From Exiguobacterium sp. Helios (lineage in GTDB: Bacteria; Bacillota; Bacilli; Exiguobacteriales; Exiguobacteriaceae), in NCBI RefSeq assembly GCF_014524545.1, contig NZ_CP053557.1:2691501-2755500 (forward strand): a stretch of DNA of 64,000 bases, in the 5' to 3' direction. The notes beneath the pieces are model-generated. The model saw only the letters and a program-made list of their open reading frames with translations, ran no database searches and was not told the DNA's origin. How positions within the stretch are numbered: position 1 is the first letter of the stretch; each line of letters starts with the position of its first letter. Position numbers and translations under genes: made by a program. Of the stretch, positions 22,194-30,474 are shown one piece after another.

Positions 22194-23225
22194 GTGGATG
22201 ATTCCAAACGATCCCGTTCTACCAAACCAAAACCAAAGCGGTCGTGGTTTAAAGTGTTCGTCACCGTTTTTCTAGTCGTATTTATCGCTGGAGGTGCTGC
22301 ATTTGCCTATGTCGCTAATAAAACGTTCCAAACCGCCAAACAATCAGAAGTCGAACTGTCACGTGGAGATAAATCAGATAAGCGGGCAGCTGCCGTCGAC
22401 TTAACGAAAGATCATTTTTCCGTCCTGCTCGTCGGAACGGATGAACGTCCGGGTGATACGTCCTCACGTGCCGATACGATGATTGTCGCAACGTTCAACA
22501 AAACGGATAAACAAGTCAGTTTGCTGAGTATTCCTCGTGATTCCCTCGTCATGATCCCGTCTGTCGGGTACGAAGATAAAATCAATCATTCCTATGCGTT
22601 CGGCGGCATTGATTCAACGATTGAGACCGTCGAAAAGTTGCTCGATATCCCGATTGATTATTACGGTTCAATCAATTTCAATGGTGTCGTTGCGATTGTC
22701 GATGCTGTCGGCGGCATTGAAGTCGATGTCAAATTACCAATCGATACGTTAAACTCTTCCGACAAAAAGGGCGGCGTCAAACTCGAGCCCGGTCTTCAAC
22801 GCTTAAACGGTGAGGAAGCTCTTGCCTATGCCCGGATGCGTTACGAAGATCCAGAAGGAGATATCGGACGGACGAAACGCCAACAACAGGTTGTCCAAGC
22901 GATCATCGATCAATCGACATCCTTTGGATCCATCACAAAGCTGAACAAGTTGATGGATGCGACCGGGGATAATTTCACGACAAACATGTCCCTGACGGAA
23001 GCGTTCCAATTACAGCCGTTCGTCAAATCCTTGAATACCGTCAACCGGATTGATTTAAAAGGGACGGATACCAAGATCAACGGTGCCTACTATTATAAGC
23101 TCGACCCAGGTTCTCTCGCCGATGCGAAAACGATGTTAAAGGAACAGTTGAACTTGCCTGATACAGCGGATGAATCGACTTCAACACCGGAGGTTACCGA
23201 TGATTCAACGACTGGAATCAACTGA
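22194..23225 (+). CDS. tagU: LytR-CpsA-Psr (TagU-type) wall teichoic acid ligase
   Basis: A 343-residue protein. A basic cytosolic head, one membrane helix (about 16-38) and an extracellular LCP domain (about 75-225) with the pyrophosphate/Arg signature GTDERPGDTSSRADTMIV, then SIPRDSLVMIP, DKINHSYAFGG and YARMRYEDPEGDIGRTKRQQ. LCP enzymes transfer anionic polymers such as wall teichoic acid from the lipid carrier to peptidoglycan. tagO lies 3 kb away, in line with that role. The GTG start has AAGGAG upstream; the nearest ATG runs into a stop. Its last 26 nt overlap the next gene. Confidence 0.92.
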   Translation: MDDSKRSRSTKPKPKRSWFKVFVTVFLVVFIAGGAAFAYVANKTFQTAKQSEVELSRGDKSDKRAAAVDLTKDHFSVLLVGTDERPGDTSSRADTMIVATFNKTDKQVSLLSIPRDSLVMIPSVGYEDKINHSYAFGGIDSTIETVEKLLDIPIDYYGSINFNGVVAIVDAVGGIEVDVKLPIDTLNSSDKKGGVKLEPGLQRLNGEEALAYARMRYEDPEGDIGRTKRQQQVVQAIIDQSTSFGSITKLNKLMDATGDNFTTNMSLTEAFQLQPFVKSLNTVNRIDLKGTDTKINGAYYYKLDPGSLADAKTMLKEQLNLPDTADESTSTPEVTDDSTTGIN

Positions 23226-23631
23226 TTATCCCGAACTTTACCGGCTTCAACAACAGGCTTACCGGGTCGAGGCAGAATTGATCGGTGCCGCTCTCTTTCC
23301 ACCGCTTCTTCAGACAGAAGCCGCGTTGCACGAGGAGCACCCGATCGGTTATATCATGCGTCTTGACGGGCGACTCGTCGGAGCGGTAACAGTCGAAGGT
23401 GAGACCATCACCCGGTTGCTCGTTTCCCCGGATTATTTTCGTCAAGGTATCGCCACGCAACTGCTCCGGTATGCCTGCGAAAAACAACCGCTCCGCTTCG
23501 TCTCTACAGCTGCCTTAAATGAGCCGGCGATTGCGTTGTATCAAAAATTCGGATTTCAATCCATCCGTCAAGTCAAACAAGATTCAATCGTACTCGTGAC
23601 ACTTGAATGCGATGACGTTTCCGATACGTGA
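23200..23631 (+). CDS. Small GNAT acetyltransferase
   Basis: A 143-residue single-domain GNAT. The acetyl-CoA loop is in VSPDYFRQGIATQLLRYA, followed by the NEPAIALYQKFGF motif near the C-terminus. The substrate is unknown. The ATG at 23200 has GGAGG a few nt upstream, lying inside the 3' end of the LCP gene, so it is translationally coupled to it. No anchor or signal peptide is seen. Confidence 0.85.
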   Translation: MIQRLESTDYPELYRLQQQAYRVEAELIGAALFPPLLQTEAALHEEHPIGYIMRLDGRLVGAVTVEGETITRLLVSPDYFRQGIATQLLRYACEKQPLRFVSTAALNEPAIALYQKFGFQSIRQVKQDSIVLVTLECDDVSDT

Positions 23632-23676
23632 TTGGTTATAGAGAGAGGTTAACTTAAACGTCAGTCTCTACAAAGA

Positions 23677-23707
23677 AAAGGGTGGCAGAACAATTCTGCC
23701 ACCCTTT
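23677..23707. terminator. Bidirectional terminator between GNAT and chromate transporter genes
   Basis: A 14-bp stem AAAGGGTGGCAGAA / TTCTGCCACCCTTT with a 3-nt loop, flanked by A-rich sequence on the left and TTTG on the right. Confidence 0.85.
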
Positions 23708-23720
23708 GTCTTGTTCAAAA

Positions 23721-24878
23721 TCAGAACCAGCCCATGACGGATCCAATCAATGCACCCAAAATAACAATCCGGAGCGGTGATTGTTTATAAAATCGGAGCA
23801 GACAAAACAAACCGAATGCAACGAAAAAATCGACTCCTGTTTTGACGCTCGACGTGAAGATCGGATCATATAACGCAGCAAGCAGAATTCCGACGACCGC
23901 CGCATTGACACCAATCAACATCCGGCCGACCTGTTTGTTGCCACGGACCCGGTCCCAAAACGGCAGGACACCGAGGACAAGTAAAAAGCCAGGCAGGAAG
24001 ATGGCGAGAGTCGCAAGGATTCCGCCCATCAGTCCGTTCACGACCGTCCCGAGGTACGTCGCGAAGGTAAAGAGCGGTCCTGGGACGGCTTGCGCTGCCG
24101 CATACCCGGCAAGAAAACTATCACCCGTCAAAAAGTCCGGCACAAGCGACTGCTGTAAGAATGGCAGGACGACATGTCCACCACCAAACACGAGTGCACC
24201 TGCAATGTACATGATACTCGTCAGTTGAAGATTTCCTGTCGCGTTAGCAGCTAGGAAAGGTGTCACGACGAGCAGGACGACGAACAAAATCAACGCACCG
24301 ATGCTGAGAACACGTGGCACACGAATATCTAGTTTCCCACCACCCGCAGGTTCATCTTCAAACCAAAATAGACCAATCAGTGCCGCAACAAGCAAGACAC
24401 CGACTTGTGCCAATGGATGGGCAAGCACCAAGACACCGGCCAACGCCAGCAACATTAAAAATAACCGTTTCGGACCAACTGCAAGTTTTGTTCCCATACC
24501 GAGAACCGCATCCGCAACGATGGCGACCGCAACCAGTTTCAGACCATGGATGAAACCGGCTTCCGTTAAATCAAATTCGGTTGCGAGCAACGCAAAAATG
24601 ATTAACAGAATACTTGATGGTAACGTAAAGCCGATGAATGAGACGATCGCCCCGACGACTCCACCCCGGACAAGACCAATTCCCATCCCGACCTGACTCG
24701 AAGCCGGTCCTGGCAAGAATTGGCAAAGGGCGACGAGATCGGCATAGGCTTTCTCATCCACCCATTTCCTTCGCTTGACGTATTCCTCGTAAAAGTAGCC
24801 TAAATGGGCAACCGGTCCGCCAAATGATGTTAATCCAAGCTTCAAGGACACGATAAAAATTTCGATCCATCTGTTCAT
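23721..24878 (-). CDS. chrA: ChrA-type chromate transporter (CHR family, two-domain)
   Basis: A 385-residue membrane protein with two homologous CHR halves. Half one (about 5-175) has TSFGGPVAHLGYF and LCQFLPGPASSQVGMGIG. Half two (about 195-385) has FGGGHVVLPFLQ and AAAQAVPGPLFTFATYLG. About ten membrane helices are visible. CHR proteins export chromate, though in many soil bacteria the natural anion is uncertain. Fused two-domain forms such as this act as monomeric or dimeric pumps. It is 54 nt downstream of a DUF418 gene on the same strand. No chrB regulator is nearby. Confidence 0.88.
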   Translation of the reverse strand: MNRWIEIFIVSLKLGLTSFGGPVAHLGYFYEEYVKRRKWVDEKAYADLVALCQFLPGPASSQVGMGIGLVRGGVVGAIVSFIGFTLPSSILLIIFALLATEFDLTEAGFIHGLKLVAVAIVADAVLGMGTKLAVGPKRLFLMLLALAGVLVLAHPLAQVGVLLVAALIGLFWFEDEPAGGGKLDIRVPRVLSIGALILFVVLLVVTPFLAANATGNLQLTSIMYIAGALVFGGGHVVLPFLQQSLVPDFLTGDSFLAGYAAAQAVPGPLFTFATYLGTVVNGLMGGILATLAIFLPGFLLVLGVLPFWDRVRGNKQVGRMLIGVNAAVVGILLAALYDPIFTSSVKTGVDFFVAFGLFCLLRFYKQSPLRIVILGALIGSVMGWF

Positions 24879-24932
24879 ATAACCACCTCCACGCTGAATT
24901 ATACGAAAAATTTGTAAATTTTCTGTGACTAT

Positions 24933-26054
24933 TCAGACGTTTCGTGATTTTTCCCCGCCATATGTGACAGTTCTCCAAAAAGTCTCCACAGGACCTTGAC
25001 GATACCGTTTCAGGTACCAGCTCGAGAACAGGATTTGCATGACTAGTACGACGATAACCAGTAACATTCCCTGCCAGAGCGGAATCGTCCCGTATCGCCC
25101 GGTTACGAACAGCACCAGTGTAAAGACAAACGTCTGCGTGAGGTAATTCGTCAAGGCCATCCGTCCCAACACTTGAAATCCCATTAACGGACGTCCTGAC
25201 CGGACGAGTAAAGCAATCCCCGCTGCATAGGCGACAGCGAGTGTGCGCCCCGACAGCCAGACAAAAAAGTAGTTGGCCAGTCCATCCGGGATGCGCCCCT
25301 GATGAATCTGAACGATCGGATAGAGTAACGGTAACGACAGCAACAGACTGACGCCGAACACGAGACCGATTGTTCGGGTCGCCGGCGGTCGGGCCGTGAA
25401 CCGTTCCATGAAGTAAGCCCCGATTAAAAACAGGGAAAGAATTTCCGGCCAAATCGCCAGTGAATTGTTTAAACCGTGCGGTAATTGAACGGTCGCATGA
25501 TAGGTGACGAATTCCATAATGTCACGTGCCGCCACGATGGATTGCAGGGCCATATCCGGGTTCGGAATCGACCGGTCCCCGACAGACTGGGCATATTGAT
25601 AAATCGAGAGATAACGAAAGAAGACATACAGCTGTAAGGCAAGACCAATCCATAGTTTCGTTGATGATCGTGTGTGGACGAAGGCAAGCAACATCAAGCC
25701 GCAAAGGGCATACGTCTGCAGAATATCCCCTCTCCAGAACAACAGATGGATAAGACCGAATAGAAATAAAGCCAGCAAGCGGCGGACGAAAATCCACAGT
25801 GATTTTTTCTTCACCCGCAAGCGATTGATGAATAAGATAAAGCCGGCTCCAAATAAAACACTGAACAACGTGTAAAATTTCGTTTGGATGAACAGGTCAA
25901 AAAGCAGGCGCAACACCTGATCGGCAGTTCCCATCTCATTCGTGAAACGTTCCCCAAGGAAACTCGGCATATTGACAAAGAGGATTCCGCATAAAGCAAA
26001 TCCCCGCAAAACATCCAGATAGACAATTCGGTCTGCTCGTTCAATCGGATTCAT
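24933..26054 (-). CDS. DUF418 (YeiB-type) integral membrane protein
   Basis: A 373-residue membrane protein starting MNPIERADRIVYLDVLRGFALCG, the RIxxLDxLRGFAL signature of the DUF418/YeiB family. It has about eight to ten helices and ends with the conserved GRMALTNYLTQT (about 280-291) and FSSWYLKRYRQGPVE...TYG motifs. The family is related to membrane acyltransferases (Acyltransf_3 like) but has no proven activity. It lies 55 nt downstream of tagO on the same strand, with a hairpin between, and upstream of chrA. Confidence 0.85.
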   Translation of the reverse strand: MNPIERADRIVYLDVLRGFALCGILFVNMPSFLGERFTNEMGTADQVLRLLFDLFIQTKFYTLFSVLFGAGFILFINRLRVKKKSLWIFVRRLLALFLFGLIHLLFWRGDILQTYALCGLMLLAFVHTRSSTKLWIGLALQLYVFFRYLSIYQYAQSVGDRSIPNPDMALQSIVAARDIMEFVTYHATVQLPHGLNNSLAIWPEILSLFLIGAYFMERFTARPPATRTIGLVFGVSLLLSLPLLYPIVQIHQGRIPDGLANYFFVWLSGRTLAVAYAAGIALLVRSGRPLMGFQVLGRMALTNYLTQTFVFTLVLFVTGRYGTIPLWQGMLLVIVVLVMQILFSSWYLKRYRQGPVETFWRTVTYGGEKSRNV

Positions 26055-26073
26055 CTCGACTCTCCCATCGCCA

Positions 26074-26107
26074 AATCAGCCGCTCAAACGGATTTGAGCG
26101 GCTGATT
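26074..26107 (-). terminator. Hairpin after tagO (probable terminator)
   Basis: A perfect 15-bp inverted repeat (AATCAGCCGCTCAAA / TTTGAGCGGCTGATT) with a 4-nt loop, 2 nt beyond the tagO stop. The T-tract is short (TTTGG), so termination may be partial and the DUF418 gene may receive readthrough. Confidence 0.6.
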
Positions 26108-26109
26108 GG

Positions 26110-27153
26110 TCATTTTGATGTCATGCGTTCCAGCAAATCCAGTAACGGTCGATAACGCTCACCCAGTAAGCCCAGCGATTCGACTAAAATATCGAGTACC
26201 AGCAATAACATCAGCAAGGATACCAGTGCTCCAAGCGAAGTCGTTTGTGAAAAGAGGATCGCTGTCATCCCGAAAACGGCACATAGTCCGTAAATGACGA
26301 GTACCGCCTGCCGCATCGTAAACCCAAGGTCGAGTAACCGGTGATGAAGATGGGCTTTATCCGGCGCAAACGGTGGTTTTCCCTGTAACACCCGTCGAAC
26401 GATCGCAAACAAGGTATCGGAAATCGGGATACCGAGCAGGATGACCGGAACCGCGAGCGAAAACAAGGTGACGTTCTTGAAACCGAGCAATGACAAGACA
26501 CCTAACATATATCCGAGGAATAACGCCCCGGTGTCCCCCATGAAAATCTTTGCCGGATAAAAGTTGTGGAACAGAAAACCAAATGTACTCATTAATAAGA
26601 GAATCGCGACAATCGTCACGTAGACATTGCCCTGAATGACGGCGAGACTGATCAGCGTCAGCAAAACGATACTCGACACCCCTGCCGCCAGGCCATCCAG
26701 CCCGTCAATCAGGTTGACGGCATTCGTGATACCGATAACCCATAGAAACGTCAGCGGGACACTCCACCAGCCGAGAAATAATTGTTGATCGAACGGCAGA
26801 TTGATGAACTCAATCCGGATACCGCCGTTTAAGACGACCACGGCCGCGACGATCTGCCCCATTAATTTAAGCCGGGCATTTAATTGAAAACGGTCATCGA
26901 GTGCTCCCGTCAAAATCACGACAAAGCCTCCGACCAGGATATGTGTCGCATAGGGACTGGAAGGTTGCAAAATAAAGTAACCGATCATGAATGCGATGTA
27001 AATCGCAAGTCCGCCTAACCGCGGCATAATTCGTACGTGTACCTTTCGCGCGTCCGGACTGTCAACGGCACCGACTGCAATCGCAAAGCGTTTTACAACG
27101 GGTGTGATCAGTAAGGCCGCGATAAAACAGACAATGGACGCCGTCCATAACAT
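26110..27153 (-). CDS. tagO: UDP-GlcNAc:undecaprenyl-phosphate GlcNAc-1-phosphate transferase
   Basis: A 347-residue polytopic protein (about ten to eleven helices) of the MraY/WecA family. Visible marks are PDARKVHVRIMPRLGGLAIY, the Asp-rich site NLIDGLDGLAAGVS, FLFHNFYPAKIFMGDTGALFLGY and the C-terminal cytosolic HAHLHHRLLD-like loop (DKAHLHHRLLDLGF). TagO commits undecaprenyl phosphate to wall teichoic acid or related glycopolymers. In Bacillus tagO also sits near tagU and degSU. It begins with ATG after AGGAG at a 12-nt distance. Confidence 0.93.
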   Translation of the reverse strand: MLWTASIVCFIAALLITPVVKRFAIAVGAVDSPDARKVHVRIMPRLGGLAIYIAFMIGYFILQPSSPYATHILVGGFVVILTGALDDRFQLNARLKLMGQIVAAVVVLNGGIRIEFINLPFDQQLFLGWWSVPLTFLWVIGITNAVNLIDGLDGLAAGVSSIVLLTLISLAVIQGNVYVTIVAILLLMSTFGFLFHNFYPAKIFMGDTGALFLGYMLGVLSLLGFKNVTLFSLAVPVILLGIPISDTLFAIVRRVLQGKPPFAPDKAHLHHRLLDLGFTMRQAVLVIYGLCAVFGMTAILFSQTTSLGALVSLLMLLLVLDILVESLGLLGERYRPLLDLLERMTSK

Positions 27154-27186
27154 AATAACATCACGCTCCTGCGCGAATTATATCAT

Positions 27187-27212
27187 AAAAAAAAAGAGCC
27201 GACGAGCGGCTC
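27187..27212 (-). terminator. Terminator overlapping the stop codon of the Rok-like gene
   Basis: On the minus strand GAGCCG / CGGCTC with a 5-nt loop is followed by nine T. The stem begins within the TGA stop codon of the gene. Confidence 0.8.
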
Positions 27213-27612
27213 ACATGAAGATCGGGACTTCTGCAGATGGATCATATGTATAGATACCGCGTCCGACTTTTTTAATCGCAGGATTCGCTTGTTCCACTTT
27301 GGCCATCAATTGATAGATGTTGCTGATTTGGTGACGGTACCGGAGTTCGAGTTCCATTTGGATATCGCGTGCCGACATCGACTCGCGCTCACGCATCAAG
27401 TCACTGATTTGGTGGACATACACTTCCAGCGGGTAACGTTGATTCACTCGGCGTTGTTTAAGGGGACGTTCTTGTGTCACCGCGATTTCTTTTGCTGAAT
27501 CGCTTGTTCCCCGGCTTAATTCTGCGATTAAATATTCAGCGCGTCGTTGCAAACGACGGTATTCCTCTTCGATTTCCATCAGTTCTCGGTAGATATGTTC
27601 ACTCGATCCCAT
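27211..27612 (-). CDS. Rok-like coiled-coil and winged-helix DNA-binding protein
   Basis: A 133-residue protein: an N-terminal coiled coil (about 5-35, YRELMEIEEEYRRLQRRAEY), a basic linker (about 50-62) and a C-terminal winged-helix-like domain (about 78-130). The last part (SARDIQMELELRYRHQISN, then IYQLMAKVEQ, then IKKVGRGIYTY) lines up by eye with the end of Bacillus Rok (a helix, an E-x-E/K helix, N-x-x-x-x-M, then K-K-x-x-R-G-x-Y). Rok is a nucleoid-associated silencer of AT-rich DNA that represses comK and foreign genes. The match is from memory and needs a profile search. It is flanked by the most AT-rich gap of the window. Confidence 0.6.
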   Translation of the reverse strand: MGSSEHIYRELMEIEEEYRRLQRRAEYLIAELSRGTSDSAKEIAVTQERPLKQRRVNQRYPLEVYVHQISDLMRERESMSARDIQMELELRYRHQISNIYQLMAKVEQANPAIKKVGRGIYTYDPSAEVPIFM

Positions 27613-27904
27613 TTGTTAACCTACTTTCCTAAATTAAACATAAATATTTCAATTATGTTTCAATTGTATGTTTTTTGAAATAAAACAAACTACATTTTGC
27701 CTCTTTAATATATAATTTTATTATATATTTAATTATTCTGTAATATTTTTCTCTCATTGGTTGTCACTTGACTACACTTCATATTAACAGAAAGGAGCTA
27801 GAACGGAATAGATAAATTATAAATTAAACTATTTTAAAAATACTTAATTGACTATATAAGGTTTTATACGTATTCATTCTACTTAAAAGGAGACTGGAAA
27901 TTTA
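27613..27904. other. AT-rich intergenic region between Rok-like gene and amidase gene
   Basis: About 290 nt, visibly far richer in A/T than the rest of the window (for example long runs of T, TATATAATTTT and ATTTAATTATT between 27640 and 27860). It must hold two divergent promoters. I see no open frame with a ribosome-binding site until AAAAGGAG before the amidase ATG. Confidence 0.7.
27848..27876 (+). promoter_or_regulatory. Candidate promoter of the amidase gene
   Basis: TTGACT (27848-27853), 17 nt, then TATTCA (27871-27876), 28 nt before the ATG. The -10 match is poor. Another TTGACT lies at about 27768. The assignment is tentative. Confidence 0.3.
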
Positions 27905-29386
27905 ATGGACAAATTAACTAAAATCTTAACAATGGCACTAGTACTTTTGCTTCTGACTACCATCGCTTTTCCGTCCTCATTAGTATCGGCTGCATCCGGC
28001 GTAACGTTTACGAAAACAATCTATCAAACAACAGATTTATTGAATTTACGTTCGACTGACTCGATCTCTTCGAAAAAATTAACAACGATTCCGAAAAAAA
28101 CGTCTCTGACGTCCAACTACCGGATCGGGGAATGGTATCGTGTAACACACAATGGCAAGACGGGTTATGTACTCGGTCAATACTTAACGAAAGTCGTCAC
28201 CGGGACGAACTTTACAAAAACGAATTACCAGACGACAGATGCTTTGTCGTTTCGACAGGCAGCCTCGACGTCTTCGGCACGTCTGTTGACGATTCCCGCG
28301 AATACGACGCTCGCATCAAGCTTCCGGGACGGCGATTGGTACAAAGTGACGTATAACAAACAGACCGGTTTTGTATCGGGTGCCTATTTAAAGAAAGCGA
28401 CGGCATCATCGACAGCTTATACGACGACCGAACGGCTGAACTTCCGGAGTGCCCCGACGACATCCGGTGCCTTATTGATGACGATTCCGAGCAATCAAGT
28501 CGTCCAGTCCCTATCCGTCAGTTCGAACTGGCATAAAATCAATTACGGGGGCAAGACCGGATACGTCATCGGTACGTATTTGAAAAAGGGAACAGCTTCC
28601 CCTACTGCACCGTCTGCCGGAAATGCGGATTACAGCGGTAGCAAGATGTATGTCCTGATTGATGCCGGCAGCACCGTTGCCTTACGGTCATCCGCTTCCG
28701 TCCTCAGCGGACAACTCACTCGTCTCGGCCGCGGTACGCCGGTTGTCGTGACAAACAGTCTTCATAAGACACGTGGTTTTGTTGCTGTCCAAACAGCGGA
28801 CGGACGACGGGGATATGTCGAAGCCACTTACTTGACGATTTTCCAGCCAAGCCCAACGAATCGTCCCTTGATTGTCCTCGATCCCGGACACGGTGCTTAT
28901 GATCCCGGTGCTGTCCGGGCAGGGCTCGCAGAACGGGACATCGTCCTGTCCGTCGCGCGTCAAGTCGCCGGTCTTCTACAGGGAAAAGTAGATTTGACGC
29001 TGACGCGTTACACAAACGATTATTATCCGTCATTAGGCGAACGGAGTGCGATGGCGAATGCCTTGTCAACGTCACGGTTCGTCAGTATCCATATCAATGC
29101 TTCAAATGCCGGTAGTGCGTCCGGTGCGGAAAGTTACTACTATAAGGGAACCACTTCGGTTCAACTCGCCCAGGCGATCCAACAACGGATGACAGGTTAT
29201 GCCGGTATGCGTGACCGGGGTGTCCATTTCGCTAACTATGCCGTCATTCGGGGGACGCAGGCACCAGCCGTCCTGGCGGAACTCGGTTTCCTATCCAATA
29301 CGTCTGACCGTGCGAAACTGGCGGATCCCGCTTATCAAGCGCGTTATGCCCGGGCGATTGCCGACGGTATTCTCGCGACACTTTAA
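27905..29386 (+). CDS. Secreted N-acetylmuramoyl-L-alanine amidase with SH3b repeats
   Basis: A 493-residue autolysin-type enzyme. The signal peptide (about 1-31, cleavage near VSAAS) precedes three clear bacterial SH3 domains (about 35-98, 103-168, 173-230) and a fourth SH3-like one (about 247-315). An amidase_3 domain follows (about 322-493) with zinc ligands in LDPGHGAYDPGA, GLAERDI and SIHINAS and the catalytic Glu in LAELGFLSN. It cleaves the amide between MurNAc and the stem peptide; the SH3b domains bind the wall. It lies one gene from secA2-slaP; in Listeria, SH3-containing autolysins are SecA2 substrates, so it is a candidate cargo. AAAAGGAG precedes the ATG. Confidence 0.93.
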   Translation: MDKLTKILTMALVLLLLTTIAFPSSLVSAASGVTFTKTIYQTTDLLNLRSTDSISSKKLTTIPKKTSLTSNYRIGEWYRVTHNGKTGYVLGQYLTKVVTGTNFTKTNYQTTDALSFRQAASTSSARLLTIPANTTLASSFRDGDWYKVTYNKQTGFVSGAYLKKATASSTAYTTTERLNFRSAPTTSGALLMTIPSNQVVQSLSVSSNWHKINYGGKTGYVIGTYLKKGTASPTAPSAGNADYSGSKMYVLIDAGSTVALRSSASVLSGQLTRLGRGTPVVVTNSLHKTRGFVAVQTADGRRGYVEATYLTIFQPSPTNRPLIVLDPGHGAYDPGAVRAGLAERDIVLSVARQVAGLLQGKVDLTLTRYTNDYYPSLGERSAMANALSTSRFVSIHINASNAGSASGAESYYYKGTTSVQLAQAIQQRMTGYAGMRDRGVHFANYAVIRGTQAPAVLAELGFLSNTSDRAKLADPAYQARYARAIADGILATL

Positions 29387-29394
29387 GTACTGCA

Positions 29395-29432
29395 AAAACG
29401 CTCATTCCGTTTGTCGGAACGAGCGTTTTTTT
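29395..29432. terminator. Terminator of the amidase gene
   Basis: A 15-bp stem AAAACGCTCATTCCG / CGGAACGAGCGTTTT (one mismatch) is followed by more T. The A-rich left flank could also serve the minus strand. Confidence 0.85.
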
Positions 29433-29437
29433 ATATG

Positions 29438-29471
29438 ACAAAAGGACCGCTCAGGGAAGCGGTCCTTTTGT
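29438..29471. terminator. Second terminator, convergent genes amidase/pgmB
   Basis: A 14-bp perfect stem ACAAAAGGACCGCT / AGCGGTCCTTTTGT with a 6-nt loop, about 60 nt past the pgmB stop. It can act for either strand. Confidence 0.7.
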
Positions 29472-29533
29472 ACTCACATGAAAAGAGATCAATCAGATAA
29501 ACCTATCTGCCATCAGGGAATGGCGGATGGTCA

Positions 29534-30196
29534 TTAGCGACTAGCTAGGATCTGCTCAAGGGAAAGCAAATCCGTCGAATCGACACGATAGTCTGCCTCA
29601 TGTAACGTCGTTTCCGGACCGACGCCGACAGCATACATACCCGCTGCGTGAATGGCCGTGATTCCTGCTGCTGCATCTTCTACACCGATACAACGTTCAG
29701 GTGCGACGTCAAGCGCCTCTGCTGCCCGTAAAAACACTTCAGGGTGTGGTTTTGACCGGGCGACGGTTGCCGCATCGACGATGTCGTCAAAATAATGCCG
29801 AACTCCAAGTGCCTCAACGACAGTCAACGCATTTTTAGAAGCTGACGCCATTCCGATCTTCAGCCCAGTCGCACGGATTTCGTCAAGGAACGCAATGATT
29901 CCCGGCAGAAGATCCTGTTCTGAGATGTGCTGGATCAACGTGACGTAATGGTCGTTCTTCTTCGTTGCGAGCGCAACTTTCTCTTGTTCCGTGAAAGCAT
30001 CCTGCTTTCCGCCAAGTGTTAAAATCCGCTCCAGCGAATCAGTCCGACTGACGCCTTTCAGTGTTTCATTGAACTCCCGGTCGAACGGGATATCCAACTC
30101 CTCACCCAGTTGTTTCCAAGCCAGATAATGATACTCGGCTGTATCGGTAATTACGCCGTCCAAGTCAAAAATGACCGCTTCAATCGTTGGTGCCAT
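29534..30196 (-). CDS. pgmB: Beta-phosphoglucomutase (HAD superfamily)
   Basis: A 220-residue HAD phosphatase-fold enzyme. Motif I is VIFDLDGVITDTAEYH (nucleophile and acid/base Asp), with cap-domain residues GVSRTDSLERIL, motif II in MASASKN, Lys in ARSKPHPEVFL and motif III/IV in GVEDAAAGI. The DxD...TDTAEYHYLAWK and cap sequence fit PgmB, which turns beta-glucose-1-phosphate into glucose-6-phosphate in maltose/trehalose breakdown. Usual operon partners (maltose phosphorylase, transporter) are absent. A cre site overlapping the -35 box points to CcpA repression. Confidence 0.9.
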   Translation of the reverse strand: MAPTIEAVIFDLDGVITDTAEYHYLAWKQLGEELDIPFDREFNETLKGVSRTDSLERILTLGGKQDAFTEQEKVALATKKNDHYVTLIQHISEQDLLPGIIAFLDEIRATGLKIGMASASKNALTVVEALGVRHYFDDIVDAATVARSKPHPEVFLRAAEALDVAPERCIGVEDAAAGITAIHAAGMYAVGVGPETTLHEADYRVDSTDLLSLEQILASR

Positions 30197-30251
30197 TCGA
30201 CATCCATCCTTTCATCCATCGTACATGAAAGACAAGAAATCGAATGATTTG

Positions 30252-30265
30252 CGCAAACGATTGCA
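30252..30265 (-). promoter_or_regulatory. Weak second cre-like site downstream of the pgmB promoter
   Basis: CGCAAACGATTGCA matches the 14-bp CcpA consensus at about 11 positions, and lies 16 nt downstream of the -10 box on the minus strand. It could help looping or act as a roadblock with the stronger site. Confidence 0.35.
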
Positions 30266-30280
30266 CTTGCCTCAAGAATT

Positions 30281-30309
30281 ATTTTACCTGTTCCCCACAT
30301 TGTTTGCAA
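30281..30309 (-). promoter_or_regulatory. Sigma-A promoter of pgmB
   Basis: On the minus strand TTGCAA (30309-30304), 17 nt, then TAAAAT (30286-30281), 85 nt before the ATG. Both boxes and the spacing fit sigma-A. Confidence 0.65.
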
Positions 30310-30318
30310 GCGTTATCA
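30305..30318 (-). promoter_or_regulatory. CcpA-binding cre site over the pgmB -35 box
   Basis: TGCAAGCGTTATCA matches the cre consensus TGWAARCGYTWNCW at 13 of 14 positions. It overlaps the -35 box of the pgmB promoter, which is a repressing position, so glucose should switch pgmB off. Confidence 0.65.
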
Positions 30319-30425
30319 AAAAAAACAAATCCAAATCATTAGTCTTTCCCCAAAGAAACCGTTTTCAATTTCAAGGGAATGTTTTACTTATTTCGCTCTT
30401 TACTATTCGTTTTACAATTTTTAAC

Positions 30426-30434
30426 TGTTATAAT
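30426..30434 (+). promoter_or_regulatory. Extended -10 promoter of secA2
   Basis: TGTTATAAT is a perfect extended -10 (TGnTATAAT), 40 nt before the secA2 ATG. No strong -35 is seen at 17 nt, which extended -10 promoters do not need. Confidence 0.6.
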
Positions 30435-30474
30435 AAAAGCGAGTTTGACAGTCGAACCGAAGGAGTGACCAACT

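Noticed and set aside
29395-29471. Two hairpins in a row considered as a short CRISPR or attenuator
   Set aside because: Each is a simple terminator with its own A/T tracts; there are no repeats of CRISPR size with spacers.
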